A program made the translations under genes and the position numbers. From Primulina eburnea (taxonomy: Eukaryota; Streptophyta; Magnoliopsida; Lamiales; Gesneriaceae): a stretch of 64,000 bases of DNA. Of this stretch, positions 10,905-22,995 are shown piece after piece (position 1 is the stretch's first letter; every line of letters starts with the position of its first letter). The notes below the pieces were generated by a model. The model ran no database searches. It was not told where the DNA came from and saw only the letters and a program-made list of their open reading frames with translations. The stretch lies in NCBI RefSeq assembly GCF_022965805.1, contig NC_133103.1, positions 34,009,281-34,073,280 on the forward strand. The letters run 5' to 3'.

Positions 10905-12402
10905 TGTAGTGACCCGTTCCAGAATCACCTACTAGTCAAGAACTAAGCATGCAATTAACCTAATTAACAATAATCAGAGATAACAGCGGAAAAGTCAACA
11001 ACAAAACCGATTATACAACCCAATCGAAGTCTAGAATAACTCAAATAAAATACCCAATACAACCATATCGAATCAAAACAATACCGATAAACTAAACCAA
11101 CCAGCTACTCAACGTCCTCCTCCTGCTCCTCCTGAGCTGTCCAACCTGAGGCCTGCCCCGTGGGAATGGGGTGTCCAAGAATAAACAAAACCGAGGATGT
11201 GAGCGATAAGAACGCCCAGTACAAAAGTATGAGTATACAGACCTATATGAAATGCACATGCTATGATCATGATACCGGGGTAGTCAAGAAACAGGAGTCA
11301 CAAAAGGATCTCAACAATGCTCAGTCTAGAGGCGCCAAGTGGATAGTGCCGCGCGGTACACCTCTGGGTCACTGCATCCACTACAAGACAGACGTGGACC
11401 TAAAATGTCCCGGACCACCGAAGCCCTCCCGACCCGTCGGCCACTGTGTACTCTCGGTGTCCATGCGTCCACAAGACAGGGCTGAGCGGCCCCAAGATAT
11501 AGCTTATCTCGAAAGAGATACAGCTCAACAGTAAAGGCTATCTCAAAGGAGGTACGGCTCAACATGAAATGCAACGTGCAGTAATAAACGTGACATAATA
11601 GCATGCATCATATGACATATATCAATGCACCACATAATCATGCAACACATATAAGAATGTATACTCAACCAGGATATCTCGGATAGTACTTTCGTACCTC
11701 TATCACAGCAATCCTAATTCACTGGAACAACCAGACAACAGGTCTAATCCAAGCCTATTCATCAAGTGAAAACCATCACTAAACTTATCTACCAGACTTA
11801 ACTAGATAATCCTGAGATAAATACTGATAAAATTCCAAACCTTCGTCCGTCGCTAGCCCGCTGATGCCGCTAGCTCCCAACTAGAGCACAGCTCTGCTAC
11901 AAGACCAGCAGCTCCCCGCTAGTGCCCAAATCTCGGAACAAGACTAGAACCTGTCAGAAACGACTGAAATGCTATGGAATTCTCTGAATTGGCGAGTCAA
12001 AATGAGGAAATCCGACCACTATTTATAGGCCATGTTCGGATCCTCCGAACACTACTTCGGAACGTCCGAACGCTACGTGTCCATTGGCTCTTGACAGCTC
12101 ATGATCGGATCCTCCGATCATACACTTCGGACCGTCCGAACATGCACGTGTCCAGCTGCTCTTGACACCTCATGATCGGATCCACCGAACCTACACTTCG
12201 GAACGTCCGAACTCCCACGTGTCGATCAACTCTTGACACCTAATGGTCGGATCCACCGAACCCACTTCGGACCTTACGAACTCTTCGGTGCTTCCGAACC
12301 ATCTTCGGTCCGTCCGATCATGACTCGGTCAAAATTACACATTAAACCTTCTTAATCACCATTAATCCGTTAATTACCCAATTTGGAATTCGGGCTACTA
12401 CA
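10905..12402 (-). repeat. LTR copy 3 (5' LTR), 1498 bp
   Basis: A nearly identical copy of 7995-9494, ending CTACTACA at 12402 before the right TGACA. It carries the palindrome array at about 12035-12320, a TATA box near 12019 and G-boxes at 12145-12150 and 12216-12221. In element sense this is the transcription-driving LTR. Confidence 0.93.
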
Positions 12403-15083
12403 TGACAAGTAGTAGAAAACAACAATTTTGTGCCAAGTTTAGCCCATAAAGTATTCCAAAAGTAAGAAACAATAGTCCTAGGCATGCCATGCAACCTAAC
12501 GACTTCTCTAAAGAAAAAATCCGCAATGTTTGAAGCATCATCGATTTTATGACAAGGTATAAAATGTGCCATCTTAGAGAATTTATCCACAACAACAAAA
12601 ATAGAATCCATCCCCTTCTTAGTACTAGGCAACCCCAAAATAAAGTCCACTGAAATGTCAATCCAAGTTCTTTTTAAGAATAGCACGCAAAAGTGTTCCC
12701 AAAGTTCTATTGACAACTTCAGTTTGTCCATCCGTTTGAGGATGACAAGTAGTAGAGAACAACAATTTTGTGCCAAGTTTAGCCCATAAAGTATTCCAAA
12801 AGTAACTCAAGAATTTAATATCGCGACCAGAAACAATAGTCCTAGGCATTCCATGCAACCTAGCGACTTCTCTAAAGAACAAATCCGCCATGTTTGAAGC
12901 ATAATCGGTTTTATGACAAGCTATAAAATGTGCCATTTTAGAGAATCTATCCACAACAACAAAAATAGAATCCCTCCCCTTCTTAGTCCTAGGAAACCCC
13001 AAAATAAAGTCCATAGAAATGTCAATCCAAGTTCTTTTTAAGAATAGCACGCAAAAGTGTTCCCAAAGTTCTATTGGCAACTTCAGTTTGTCTATCCGTT
13101 TGAGGATGACAAGTAGTAGAAAACAACAATTTTGTTCCAAGTTTAGCACATAAAGTCTTCGAAAAGTAACTCAAGAATTTAACATCGCGACCAGAAACAA
13201 TAGTCCTAGGCATGCCATGCAACCTAACGACTTCTCTAAAGAACAAATCCGCAATGTTTGAAGCATAATCGGTTTTATGATAAGCTATAAAATGTGCTAT
13301 CTTAGATAATCTATCCACAAAAACAAAAATAGAATCACTCCCCTTCTTATTCCTCGGCAACCCCAAAATAAAGTCCAGCGAAATGTCAATCCAAGTTCTT
13401 TTTAAGAATAGCACGCAAAAGTGTTCCCAAAGTTCTATTGAAAACTTCAGTTTGGCCATCCGTTTGAGGATGACAAGTAGTAGAAAACAACAATTTTGTT
13501 CCAAGTTTAGCCCATAAAGTATTCCAAAAGTAACTCTAAAATTTAACATCGCGACCAGAAACAATATTCCTAGGCATGCCATGCAACCTAACGACTTCTC
13601 TAAAGAAAAAATCCGCAATGTTTGAAGCATCATCGGTTTTATAAAAATCTATAAAATGTGCCATCTTAGAGAATCTATCCACAACAACAAAAATAGAATC
13701 CATCCCCTTCTTAGTCCTAGGCAACCCCAAAATAAAGTCCATCGAAATGTCAATCCAAGTTCTTTTTAAGAATAGCACGCAAAAGTGTTTCCAAAGTTCT
13801 ATTGACAACTTCAGTTTGTCCATCCGTTTGAGGATGACAAGTAGTAGAAAACAACAATTTTGTGCCAAGTTAGCCCATAAAGTATTCCAAAAGTAACTCT
13901 AAAATTTAACATCGCGACCAGAAACAATAGTCCTAGGCATGCCATGCAACCTAACGACTTCTCTAAAGAAAAAATCCGCAATGTTTGAAGCATCATCGGT
14001 TTTATAACAATCTATAAAATGTGCCATCTTAGAGAATCTATCCACAACAACAAAAATAGAATCCATCCCCTTCTTATTCCTCGGCAACCCCAAAATAAAG
14101 TCCATCGAAATGTCAATCCAAGTTCTTTTTAAGAATAGCACGCAAAAGTGTTCCCAAAGTTCTATTGACAACTTCAGTTTGTCCATCCGTTTGAGAATGA
14201 CAAGTAGTAGAAAACAACAATTTTGTGCCAAGTTTAGCCCATAAAGTATTCCAAAAGTAACTCAAGAATTTAACATCGCGACCAGAAACAATAGTCCTAG
14301 GCATTCCATGCAACCTAGCGACTTCTCTAAAGAAACAAATCCGCAATGTTTGAAGCTTCATCGGTTTTATGACAAGCTATAAATGTGCCAAATTAGAGAA
14401 TCTTTCCACAACAACAAAATAGCATCCCTCCCCTTCTTAGTCCTAGGCAACCCCAAATAAAGTCATAGAAATGTCAATCCAAGTTCTTTTTAAGAATAGC
14501 ACGCAAAAGTGTTCTCAAAGTTCTATTGACAACTTCAGTTTGTCCATCCGTTTGAGGATGACAAGTAGTAGAAAACAACAATTTTGTTCCAAGTTTAGCC
14601 CATAAAGTATTCCAAAAATAACTCTAAAATTTAACATCGCGACCAGAAACAATAGTCCTAGGCATGCCATGCAACCTAACGACTTCTCTAAAGAAAAAAT
14701 CCGCAATGTTTGAAGCATCATCGGTTTTATAAAAATCTATAAAATGTGCCATCTTAGAGAATCTATCCACAACAACAAAAATAGAATCCATCCCCTTCTT
14801 AGTCCTAGGCAACCCCAAATAAAGTCCATCGAAATGTCATTCCAAGTTCTTTTTAAGAATAGCACGCAAAAGTGTTCCCAAAGTTCTATTGACAACTTCA
14901 GTTGTCCATCCGTTTGAGGATGACAAGTAGTAGAAAACAACAATTTTGTGCCAAGTTTAGCCCATAAAGTATTCCAAAAGTAACTCAAGAATTTAACATC
15001 GCGACCAGAAACAATAGTCCTAGGCATTCCATGCAACCTAGCGACTTCTCTAAAGAACAATCCGCAATGTTTGAAGCATCATC
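12403..15083 (-). repeat. Integrase-derived 364-bp satellite, block 2 (minus)
   Basis: Continuation of block 1 after the inserted element; about 7.4 units. Early units include one with a deletion across the IVSGRD region (near 12465). From about 14340 to 15060, single-base gains and losses become frequent and break the frames, unlike most of the array. That may reflect decay or consensus error. A unit is interrupted at 15083 by the next LTR. Confidence 0.95.
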
Positions 15084-16691
15084 TGTGACACCTCTATCCC
15101 GTAACAATAAAAATACGCAGCGGAAATAAAATTTTCTTTAAAATATGGAAGGAGTTTCAAAATACATTTCATAAAAATGTTTACAAAATAAATACATGAT
15201 CATTCAAATGATATACAAAATAATCATTCTTATGATCATGTCCCAAAATGATACAAAATAACCTTCCTTCCAACGGTGTATGCATATGACCCCCATCCAC
15301 GATCACTGTCCTGGTCGGTCACTCTTATCTGCATCACATGAAAATAACTGAAATGAGAATAAATCTCAGCAAGTGGAACTCTAACATAGCAATGATACAA
15401 TATACTCTGTAAACATGACTTTGAAATCATAAATACCATCAACTCTGAAACATGAATAATATAGCAATAACTGTAGCAATAGCAATAGCAATAGATAGCA
15501 ATACGATGGTATTTCTCTTTTCTCTGGTTGGATTGATATCAATAGTATCTCTGACTGTGGTTGCAAATATCCCATCGATATAAATCGATAACTGTGAGGG
15601 ATAAAACCCTATGGTTGTTGATCAACTAATTGCATGCAATGCTCTGACTATGATTCAATCAATCCAATAAAACATTTGAACTCTGAATAGCATTTAAGGC
15701 CGTCGTTTCACAATCTCTTATTTTCTCTTGTATTCTCTTTAACAATAGTGAGACATCAATGCCTCCAATAGATAATCAATGGGATCCAATACATAACAAT
15801 GAATCAATTGAAGGGAATATCACTTTAAAATCTTTAAAACACAATACATATAACATCATGTGAGCAAAGGGATGAAATTCCACTTACAAACCAATAGAAC
15901 ATCTCCAAACTATACTCTTGGTACACCACCTACAACAATAATCCATAAATAACACCAATATCAACTCTAAATCCAAAAACTCAATTCAAACAATCCATTA
16001 AACCAACAATAACAACACCCTATAACATCTCATAACCAAAACCATGATAGAACTCAACCAAAAACTTACCTAAGCTTCCTTATACCACGGAGAACCTCGA
16101 TCTCAAGTCGGAAATCCAAACAAATCCAAGAATCAAAGGTAGGAAGCAATTGAAATGGAATAAAACCCTTGGAAAAGGAGAGAAAACGAGTTGGAAGGGA
16201 AAAGATAAGGGAAAGTATGGCGAACCACTCCCAAAAAGTAACTAAATATCTCGCCCATACCTTCACCGCGGGTGCACTGCCACAAGCACCGCGGGTGCGC
16301 TAAGATCACGGCACAACAAAATAAAATCCATGCACGATGACCGCGGGTGCGGTGCTGTTAATACCGCGGGTGCGGTCTCACCGCGGGTGCGGTCCATGCA
16401 CTGCCGCGGGTGCGGTGATGCCACGGCCTTCCAAATCCAAAATGATGAATAGTACACCGCGGGGGCACTCCTCTAAGAGCGCGGGTGCACTCAAGCCACG
16501 GCAATGAACAGTACTCAATCAACAAAAATCGATCCGAAATGCTGAAATGAACAATCAACACCAACTAACACCTCAATAAAACAATAACCAATAATACTAT
16601 GGCCCAAAACACAACTCTAAACATCTAATGACATAACCCAAATAAACATACAAAACTTAAACCGTACCGTACACCGGGCTCGGCTATTACA
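15084..16691 (-). mobile_element. Ty3/gypsy 3' LTR (1608 bp, minus)
   Basis: Plus-strand ends are TGTGACACCTC and GGCTATTACA. A purine tract and integrase gene on the minus strand follow, so this is the 3' LTR. The flanking satellite bases are TCATC (15079-15083); the partner duplication lies beyond the gap or is lost. It contains a short AGCAAT-rich run near 15465-15495 and a palindrome cluster at 16264-16491. The LTR at 48888-49860 belongs to the same family but lacks about 635 bp of the middle. Confidence 0.9.
16264..16491 (-). repeat. ACCGCGGGTGCGGT palindrome cluster in U3
   Basis: About eight copies, exact or degenerate, start near 16264, 16287, 16340, 16362, 16380, 16402, 16456 and 16478. 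The nearest TATA-like sequence in element sense is GATATTTAGT at 16241-16250, just downstream of the cluster. Confidence 0.82.
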
Positions 16692-16727
16692 ATCTCCCCT
16701 CCTTAGAGGAATTTCGTCCGCGAAATT
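16692..16727 (-). promoter_or_regulatory. Polypurine tract and inverted-repeat variant
   Basis: The minus strand reads a purine-rich run against the LTR. AATTTCGCGGACGAAATT lies at 16710-16727, with 7-bp arms around CGGA. It occupies the same position as GATTTCGAGGACGAAATC in the other two gypsy elements. Confidence 0.8.
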
Positions 16728-16731
16728 GACG

Positions 16732-17746
16732 TCACTGCACGAACAACTCAGGATACTTCTCTCTCATCTCATCCTCTGGTTCCCACGTGGCCTCCTCGAT
16801 CAAATGGTTCCTCCAAAGGACTTTAACAATGCCGATCTCTTTGTTCCTCAATACTCTAACTGTGCGATCCAAAATCTGGACCGGAATCTCTTGGTACGTC
16901 AAATTCGGCGTCAAGTCCAATGGCTCGTGGTGAAGGACATGGGAAGGATCTGCAATATACTTCCTGAGCATCGATACGTGAAACATTATGGACTCTGTCA
17001 AGATCGGGCGGTAGGGCTAATCTGTAAACTCTGTCACCAACTCTGTCCAAGATCTCGAATGGACCAATAAACCTCGGACTCAACTTGCCCTTCTTGCCAA
17101 ACCTCATCACACCCTTGAGAGGTGCAATCTTAAGGAACACATGGTCGCCAACCTCGAACTGCAAAGGTCTACGACGAACATCTGCATAGCTCTTCTGTCT
17201 CGACTGCGCAGTCTTCATCCTCTCTCGGATCACAGCAACAACATCAGCAGTCTGCTGGACCAACTCTGGTCCCAACATCTTCCTCTCGCCAACCTCATCC
17301 CAAAATAAAGGCGATCTGCACTTCCTGCCATAAAGTGCCTCATACGGTGCCATCCCAATCGACGCCTGGTAGCTATTGTTGTACGTGAACTCCACAAGTG
17401 GCAATTTAGAATCCCAGCTACCAGAATAATCAATAGTACAAGCTCTGAGCAAATCCTCAAGAATCTGAATGACTCTCTCTGACTGACCGTCGCTCTGAGG
17501 GTGATAAGCTGTACTGAACGCTAACCGTGAACCCATAGCTCTGTGCAGACTCTTCCAAAACTCGGAGGTAAATCTAGGATCACGATCAGACACAATCGAC
17601 ACAGGCACACCATGAAGTCTAACAATCTCTGCAATATAATCCTCGGCATACTGATTCATGGAATACGTCGTCTTGACTGGGAGAAAGTGCGCTGACTTGG
17701 TCAACCTATCGACAATGACCCAAATGGAATTATAACCTTTCTGCAC
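16732..17746 (-). pseudogene. Ty3/gypsy integrase C-terminal half with frameshift, cut by gap
   Basis: The minus-strand frame from 17746 reads an integrase core with [10 protein letters not shown] (second catalytic Asp kept) and HPQSDGQSERVIQ (catalytic Glu). The GKKGKLSPRFIGPFEIL linker follows, then a chromodomain-like tail near the stop at 16732. The frame breaks near 16983: HNV runs on to SRID, whereas the other frame gives FHVSMLRKY. This fits a small indel. The N-terminal zinc finger and first Asp would lie in the gap at 17747. It is a different copy from 38485-39474, since both contain the region around SDRDPRF with mismatches. Probably dead unless the frameshift is a sequencing error. 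Confidence 0.9.
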
Positions 17747-17846
17747 NNNNNNNNNNNNNNNNNNNNNNNNNNNNNNNNNNNNNNNNNNNNNNNNNNNNNN
17801 NNNNNNNNNNNNNNNNNNNNNNNNNNNNNNNNNNNNNNNNNNNNNN
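17747..17846. other. Assembly gap (100 N)
   Basis: Exactly 100 N, a conventional placeholder for a gap of unknown size. A minus-strand gypsy element enters from the left and plus-strand satellite emerges on the right, so the true sequence between them is unknown. Confidence 0.99.
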
Positions 17847-19355
17847 TGTCAATAGAACTTTGGGAACACTTTTGCGTGCTATTATTAAAAAGAACTTGGA
17901 TTGACATTTCTATGGACTTTATTTTGGGGTTGCCTAGGACTAAGAAGGGGAGGGATTCTATTTTTTGTTGTTGTGGATAGATTCTCTAAGATGGCACATT
18001 TTATAGCTTGTCATAAACCGATGATGCTTCAAACATGCGGATTTGTTTCTTTAGAGAAGTCGGCTAGGTTGCATGGAATGCCTAGGACTATTGTTCTGGG
18101 CGCGATGTTCAATTTTGAGTTACTTTTGGAAGACTTTATGGCTAAACTTGGCACAAAATGTTTGATTTCTACTACTTGTCATCCTCAAACGGAGGGACAA
18201 ACTGAAGTTGTTAATAGTAGAAACTTGGGGAAACACTTTTGCGTGCTATTATTAAAAAGAACTTGGATTGACATTTCTAGGGACTTTATTTTGGGGTTGC
18301 CTAGGACTAAGAAGGGGAGGGATTCTATTTTTGTTGTTGTGGATAGATTCTCTAAGATGGCACATTTATTAGCGTGTCATAAAACCGATGATGCTTCAAA
18401 CATTGCGGATTTGTTCTTTAGAGAATCGCTAGGTTGCATGGATGCCTAGACTATTGTTTCTGGTCGCGATGTTAAATTCTTGAGTTACTTTTGGAATACT
18501 TTATGGGCTAAAACTTGGCACAAATTGTTGTTTTCTACTACTTGTCATCCTCAAACGGATGGACAAACTGAAGTGTTCAATAGAACTTGGGAACACTTTT
18601 GCGTGCTATTCTTAAAAAGAACTTGGATTGACATTTCTATGGACTTTATTTTGGGGTTGCTAGGACTAAGAAGGGGATGGATTCTATTTTTGTTGTTGTG
18701 GATAGATTCTCTAAGATGGCAACTTTTATACTTGTTCATAAACCGATGATGCTTCAAACATTGCGGATTTGTTCTTTAGAGAAGTCGATAGGTTGCATGG
18801 AATGCCTAAGGACTATTGTTTCTGGTCGCGATGTTAAATTCTTGAGTTACTTTTGGAATACTTTATGGGCTAAACTTGGCACAAAATTGTTGTTTTCTAC
18901 TACTTGTCATCCTCAAACGGATGGACAAACTGAAGTTGTCAATAGAACTTTGGGAACACTTTTGCGTGCTATTCTTAAAAAGAACTTGGATTGACATTTC
19001 TATGGACTTTATTTTGGGGTTGCCTAGGACTAAGAAGGGGAGGGATTCTATTTTTGTTGTTGTGGATAGATTCTCTAAGATGGCACATTTATAGCTTGTC
19101 ATAAAACCGATGATGCTTCAAACATTGCGGATTTGTTCTTTAGAGAAGTCGCTAGGTTGCATGGAATGCCTAGGACTATTGTTTCTGGTCGCGATGTTAA
19201 ATTCTTGAGTTACTTTTGGAATACTTTATGGGCTAAACTTGGCACAAAATTGTTGTTTTATACTACTTGTCATCCTCAAACGGATGGACAAACTGAAGTT
19301 GTCAATAGAACTTTGGGAACACTTTTGCGTGCTATTCTTAAAAAGAACTTGGATT

Positions 19356-22300
19356 GACATTTCTATGGACTTTATTTTGGGGTTGCCTAGGACTAAGAAG
19401 GGGAGGGATTCTATTTTTGTTGTTGTGGATAGATTCTCTAAGATGGCACATTTTATAGCTTGTCATAAAACCGATGATGCTTCAAACATTGCGGATTTGT
19501 TCTTTAGAGAAGTCGATAGGTTGCATGGAATGCCAAGGACTATTGTTTCTGGTCGCGATGTTAAATTCTTGAGTTACTTTTGGAATACTTTATGGGCTAA
19601 ACTTGGCACAAAATTGTTGTTTTCTACTACTTGTCATCCTCAAACGGATGGACAAACTGAAGTTGTCAATAGAACTTTAGGAACACTTTTGCGTGCTATT
19701 CTTAAAAAGAACTTGGATTGACATTTATATGGACTTTATTTTGGGGTTGCCTAGGACTAAGAAGGGGATGGATTCTATTTTTGTTGTTGTGGATAGATTC
19801 TCTAAGATGGCACATTTTATAGCTTGTCATAAAACCGATGATGCTTCAAACATTGCGGATTTGTTCTTTAGAGAAGTCGATAGGTTGCATGGAATGCCTA
19901 GGACTATTGTTTCTGGTCGCGATGTTAAATTCTTGAGTTACTTTTGGAATACTTTATGGGCTAAACTTGGCACAAAATTGTTGTTTTCTACTACTTGTCA
20001 TCCTCAAACGGATGGACAAACTGAAGTTGTCAATAGAACGTTGGGAACACTTTTGCGTGCTATTCTTAAAAAGAACTTGGATTGACATTTCTATGGACTT
20101 TATTTTGGGGTTGCCTAGGACTAAGAAGGGGATGAGATTCTATTTTTGTTGTTGTGGATAGATTCTCTAAGATGGCACATTTTATAGCTTGTTATAAAAC
20201 CGATGATGCTTCAAACATTGCGGATTTTTTCTTTAGAGAAGTCGTTAGGTTGCATGGCATGCCTAGGACTATTGTTTCTGGTCGCGATGTTAAATTCTTG
20301 AGTTACTTTTGGAAGACTTTATGGGCTAAACTTGGCACAAAATTGTTGTTTTCTACTACTTGTCATCCTCAAACGGATGGACAAACTGAAGTTGTCAATA
20401 GAACTTTGGGAACACTTTTGCGTGCTATTCTTAAAAAGAACTTGGATTGACATTTCTATGGACTTTATTTTGGGGTTGCCTAGGACTAAGAAGGGGAGGG
20501 ATTCTATTTTGTTGTTGTGGATAGATTCTCTAAGATGGCACATTTTATAAGCTTGTCATAAAACCGATGATGCTTCAAACATTGCGGATTTGTTCTTTAG
20601 AGAAGTCGCTAGGTTGCATGGAATGCCTAGGACTATTGTTTCTGGTCGCGATGTTAAATTCTTGAGTTACTTTTGGAATACTTTATGGGCTAAACTTGGC
20701 ACAAAATTGTTGTTTTCTACTACTTGTCATCCTCAAACGGATGGACAAACTGAAGTTGTCAATAGAACTTTGGGAACACTTTTGCGTGCTATTCTTAAAA
20801 AGAACTTGGATTGACATTTCTATGGACTTTATTTTGGGGTTGCCTAGGACTAAGAAGGGGAGGGATTCTATTTTTGTTGTTGTGGATAGATTCTCTAAGA
20901 TGGCACATTTTATAGCTTGTCATAAAACCGATGATGCTTCAAACATTGCGGATTTGTTCTTTAGAGAAGTCGCTAGGTTGCATGGAATGCCTAGGACTAT
21001 TGTTTCTGGTCGCGATGTTAAATTCTTGAGTTACTTTTGGAATACTTTATGGGCTAAACTTGGCACAAAATTGTTGTTTTCTACTACTTGTCATCCTCAA
21101 ACGGATGGACAAACTGAAGTTGTCAATAGAACTTTGGGAACACTTTTGCGTGCTATTCTTAAAAAGAACTTGGATTGACATTTCTATGGACTTTATTTTG
21201 GGGTTGCCTAGGACTAAGAAGGGGAGGGATTCTATTTTTGTTGTTGTGGATAGATTCTCTAAGATGGCACATTTTATACTTGTCATAAAACCGATGATGC
21301 TTCAAACATAGCGGATTTGTTCTTTAGAGAAGTCGTTAGGTTGCATGGAATGCCTAGGACTATTGTTTCTGGTCGCGATGTTAAATTCTTGAGTTACTTT
21401 TGGAATACTTTATGGGCTAAACTTGGCACAAAATTGTTGTTTTCTACTACTTGTCATCCTCAAACGGATGGACAAACTGAAGTTGTCAATAGAACTTTGG
21501 GAACACTTTTGCGTGCTATTATTAAAAAGAACTTGGATTGACATTTCTATGGACTTTATTTTGGGGTTGCCTAGGACTAAGAAGGGGAGGGATTCTATTT
21601 TTGTTGTTGTGGATAGATTCTCTAAGATGGCACATTTTATAGCTTGTCATAAAACCGATGATGCTTCAAACATTGCGGATTTGTTCTTTAGAGAAGTCGC
21701 TAGGTTGCATGGAATGCCTAGGACTATTGTTTCTGGTCGCGATGTTAAATTCTTGAGTTACTTTTGGAATACTTTATGGGCTAAACTTGGCACAAAATTG
21801 TTGTTTTCTACTACTTGTCATCCTCAAACGGATGGACAAACTGAAGTTGTCAATAGAACTTTAGGAACACTTTTGCGTGCTATTCTTAAAAAGAACTTGG
21901 ATTGACATTTCTATGGACTTTATTTTGGGGTTGCCTAGGACTAAGAAGGGGATGGATTCTATTTTTGTTGTTGTGGATATATTCTCTAAGATGGCACATT
22001 TTATAGCTTGTCATAAAACCGATGATGCTTCAAACATTGCGGATTTGTTCTTTAGAGAAGTCAATAGGTTGCATGGAATGCCTAGGACTATTGTTTCTGG
22101 TCGCGATGTTAAATTCTTGAGTTACTTTTGGAATACTTTATGGGCTAAACTTGGCACAAAATTGTTGTTTTCTACTACTTGTCATCCTCAAACGGATGGA
22201 CAAACTGAAGTTGTCAATAGAACTTTGGGAACACTTTTGCGTGCTATTCTAAAAAAGAACTTGGATTGACATTTCTATGGACTTTATTTTGGGGTTGCCT

Positions 22301-22995
22301 AGGACTAAGAAGGGGAGGGATTCTATTTTTGTTGTTGTGGATAGATTCTCTAAGATGGCACATTTTATAGCTTGTCATAAAACCGATGATGCTTCAAACA
22401 TTGCGGATTTGTTCTTTAGAGAAGTCGATAGGTTGCATGGAATGCCAAGGACTATTGTTTCTGGTCGCGATGTTAAATTCTTGAGTTACTTTTGGAATAC
22501 TTTATGGTCTAAACTTGGCACAAAATTGTTGTTTTCTACTACTTGTCATCCTCAAACGGATGGACAAACTGAAGTTGTCAATAGAACTTTAGGAACACTT
22601 TTGCGTGCTATTCTTAAAAAGAACTTGGATTGACATTTATATGGACTTTATTTTGGGGTTGCCTAGGACTAAGAAGGGGATGGATTCTATTTTTGTTGTT
22701 GTGGATAGATTCTCTAAGATGGCACATTTTATAGCTTGTCATAAAACCGATGATGCTTCAAACATTGCGGATTTGTTCTTTAGAGAAGTCGATAGGTTGC
22801 ATGGAATGCCTAGGACTATTGTTTCTGGTCGCGATGTTAAATTCTTGAGTTACTTTTGGAATACTTTATGGGCTAAACTTGGCACAAAATTGTTGTTTTC
22901 TACTACTTGTCATCCTCAAACGGATGGACAAACTGAAGTTGTCAATAGAACGTTGGGAACACTTTTGCGTGCTATTCTTAAAAAGAACTTGGATT
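19356..22995 (+). repeat. Eight-monomer (2912-bp) duplication
   Basis: Units starting at 19356 and 19720 reappear at 22268 and 22632, exactly 8 x 364 bp away. They share rare variants: GTCGATAGG, GCCAAGG in the first unit and ATTTATATGG in the second. The following units (20084 and 22996) share GTTATAAAACC and TTTTTTC. This indicates segmental duplication by unequal exchange. Confidence 0.8.
20813..21176 (+). repeat. Representative 364-bp monomer: dead integrase core
   Basis: One typical unit, read in frame from GAC ATT TCT. First catalytic Asp: 20825-20827 (in SMDF). Second catalytic position: GGT, Gly, at 21008-21010 (in VSGRD). Glu: 21116-21118 (in QTEVV). Spacings D-X60-G-X35-E equal those of the intact gypsy integrase at 1966-3384 (D128, D189, E225), so the Gly sits exactly where Asp should be. 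The unit ends AAAAAGAACTTGGATT and restarts, one base out of frame. The integrase zinc finger and chromodomain are not part of the unit. Resemblance to CRM/Reina-type chromovirus integrase is from memory of the family and unverified. Confidence 0.93.

Larger units (their letters stand above)
7995..12402 (-). mobile_element. Non-autonomous Ty3/gypsy deletion derivative: LTR-int-partial LTR-int-LTR
   Basis: A 4408-bp insertion on the minus strand, bounded by TG...CA and TGACA duplications. Order on the plus strand: LTR 7995-9494, internal 9495-9857, LTR fragment 9858-10618, internal fragment 10619-10904, LTR 10905-12402. The full LTRs differ by only a few bases (for example a short indel near 8135/11045 and C/T near 8291/11199), so the insertion looks young. 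The 363-bp internal region keeps primer site, purine tract, a gag-like start and a protease scrap, so the element needs an autonomous partner. The third LTR probably arose by unequal recombination followed by deletion at a TAC microhomology near 10617. Confidence 0.92.

Noticed and set aside
19239..19721. 160-codon frames repeated across the satellite as a multigene family
   Set aside because: Each frame is an artefact of the 3n+1 monomer: it starts out of frame in one unit (MAQNCC...), becomes integrase in the next, and stops at every junction. No promoter or conserved start was found.
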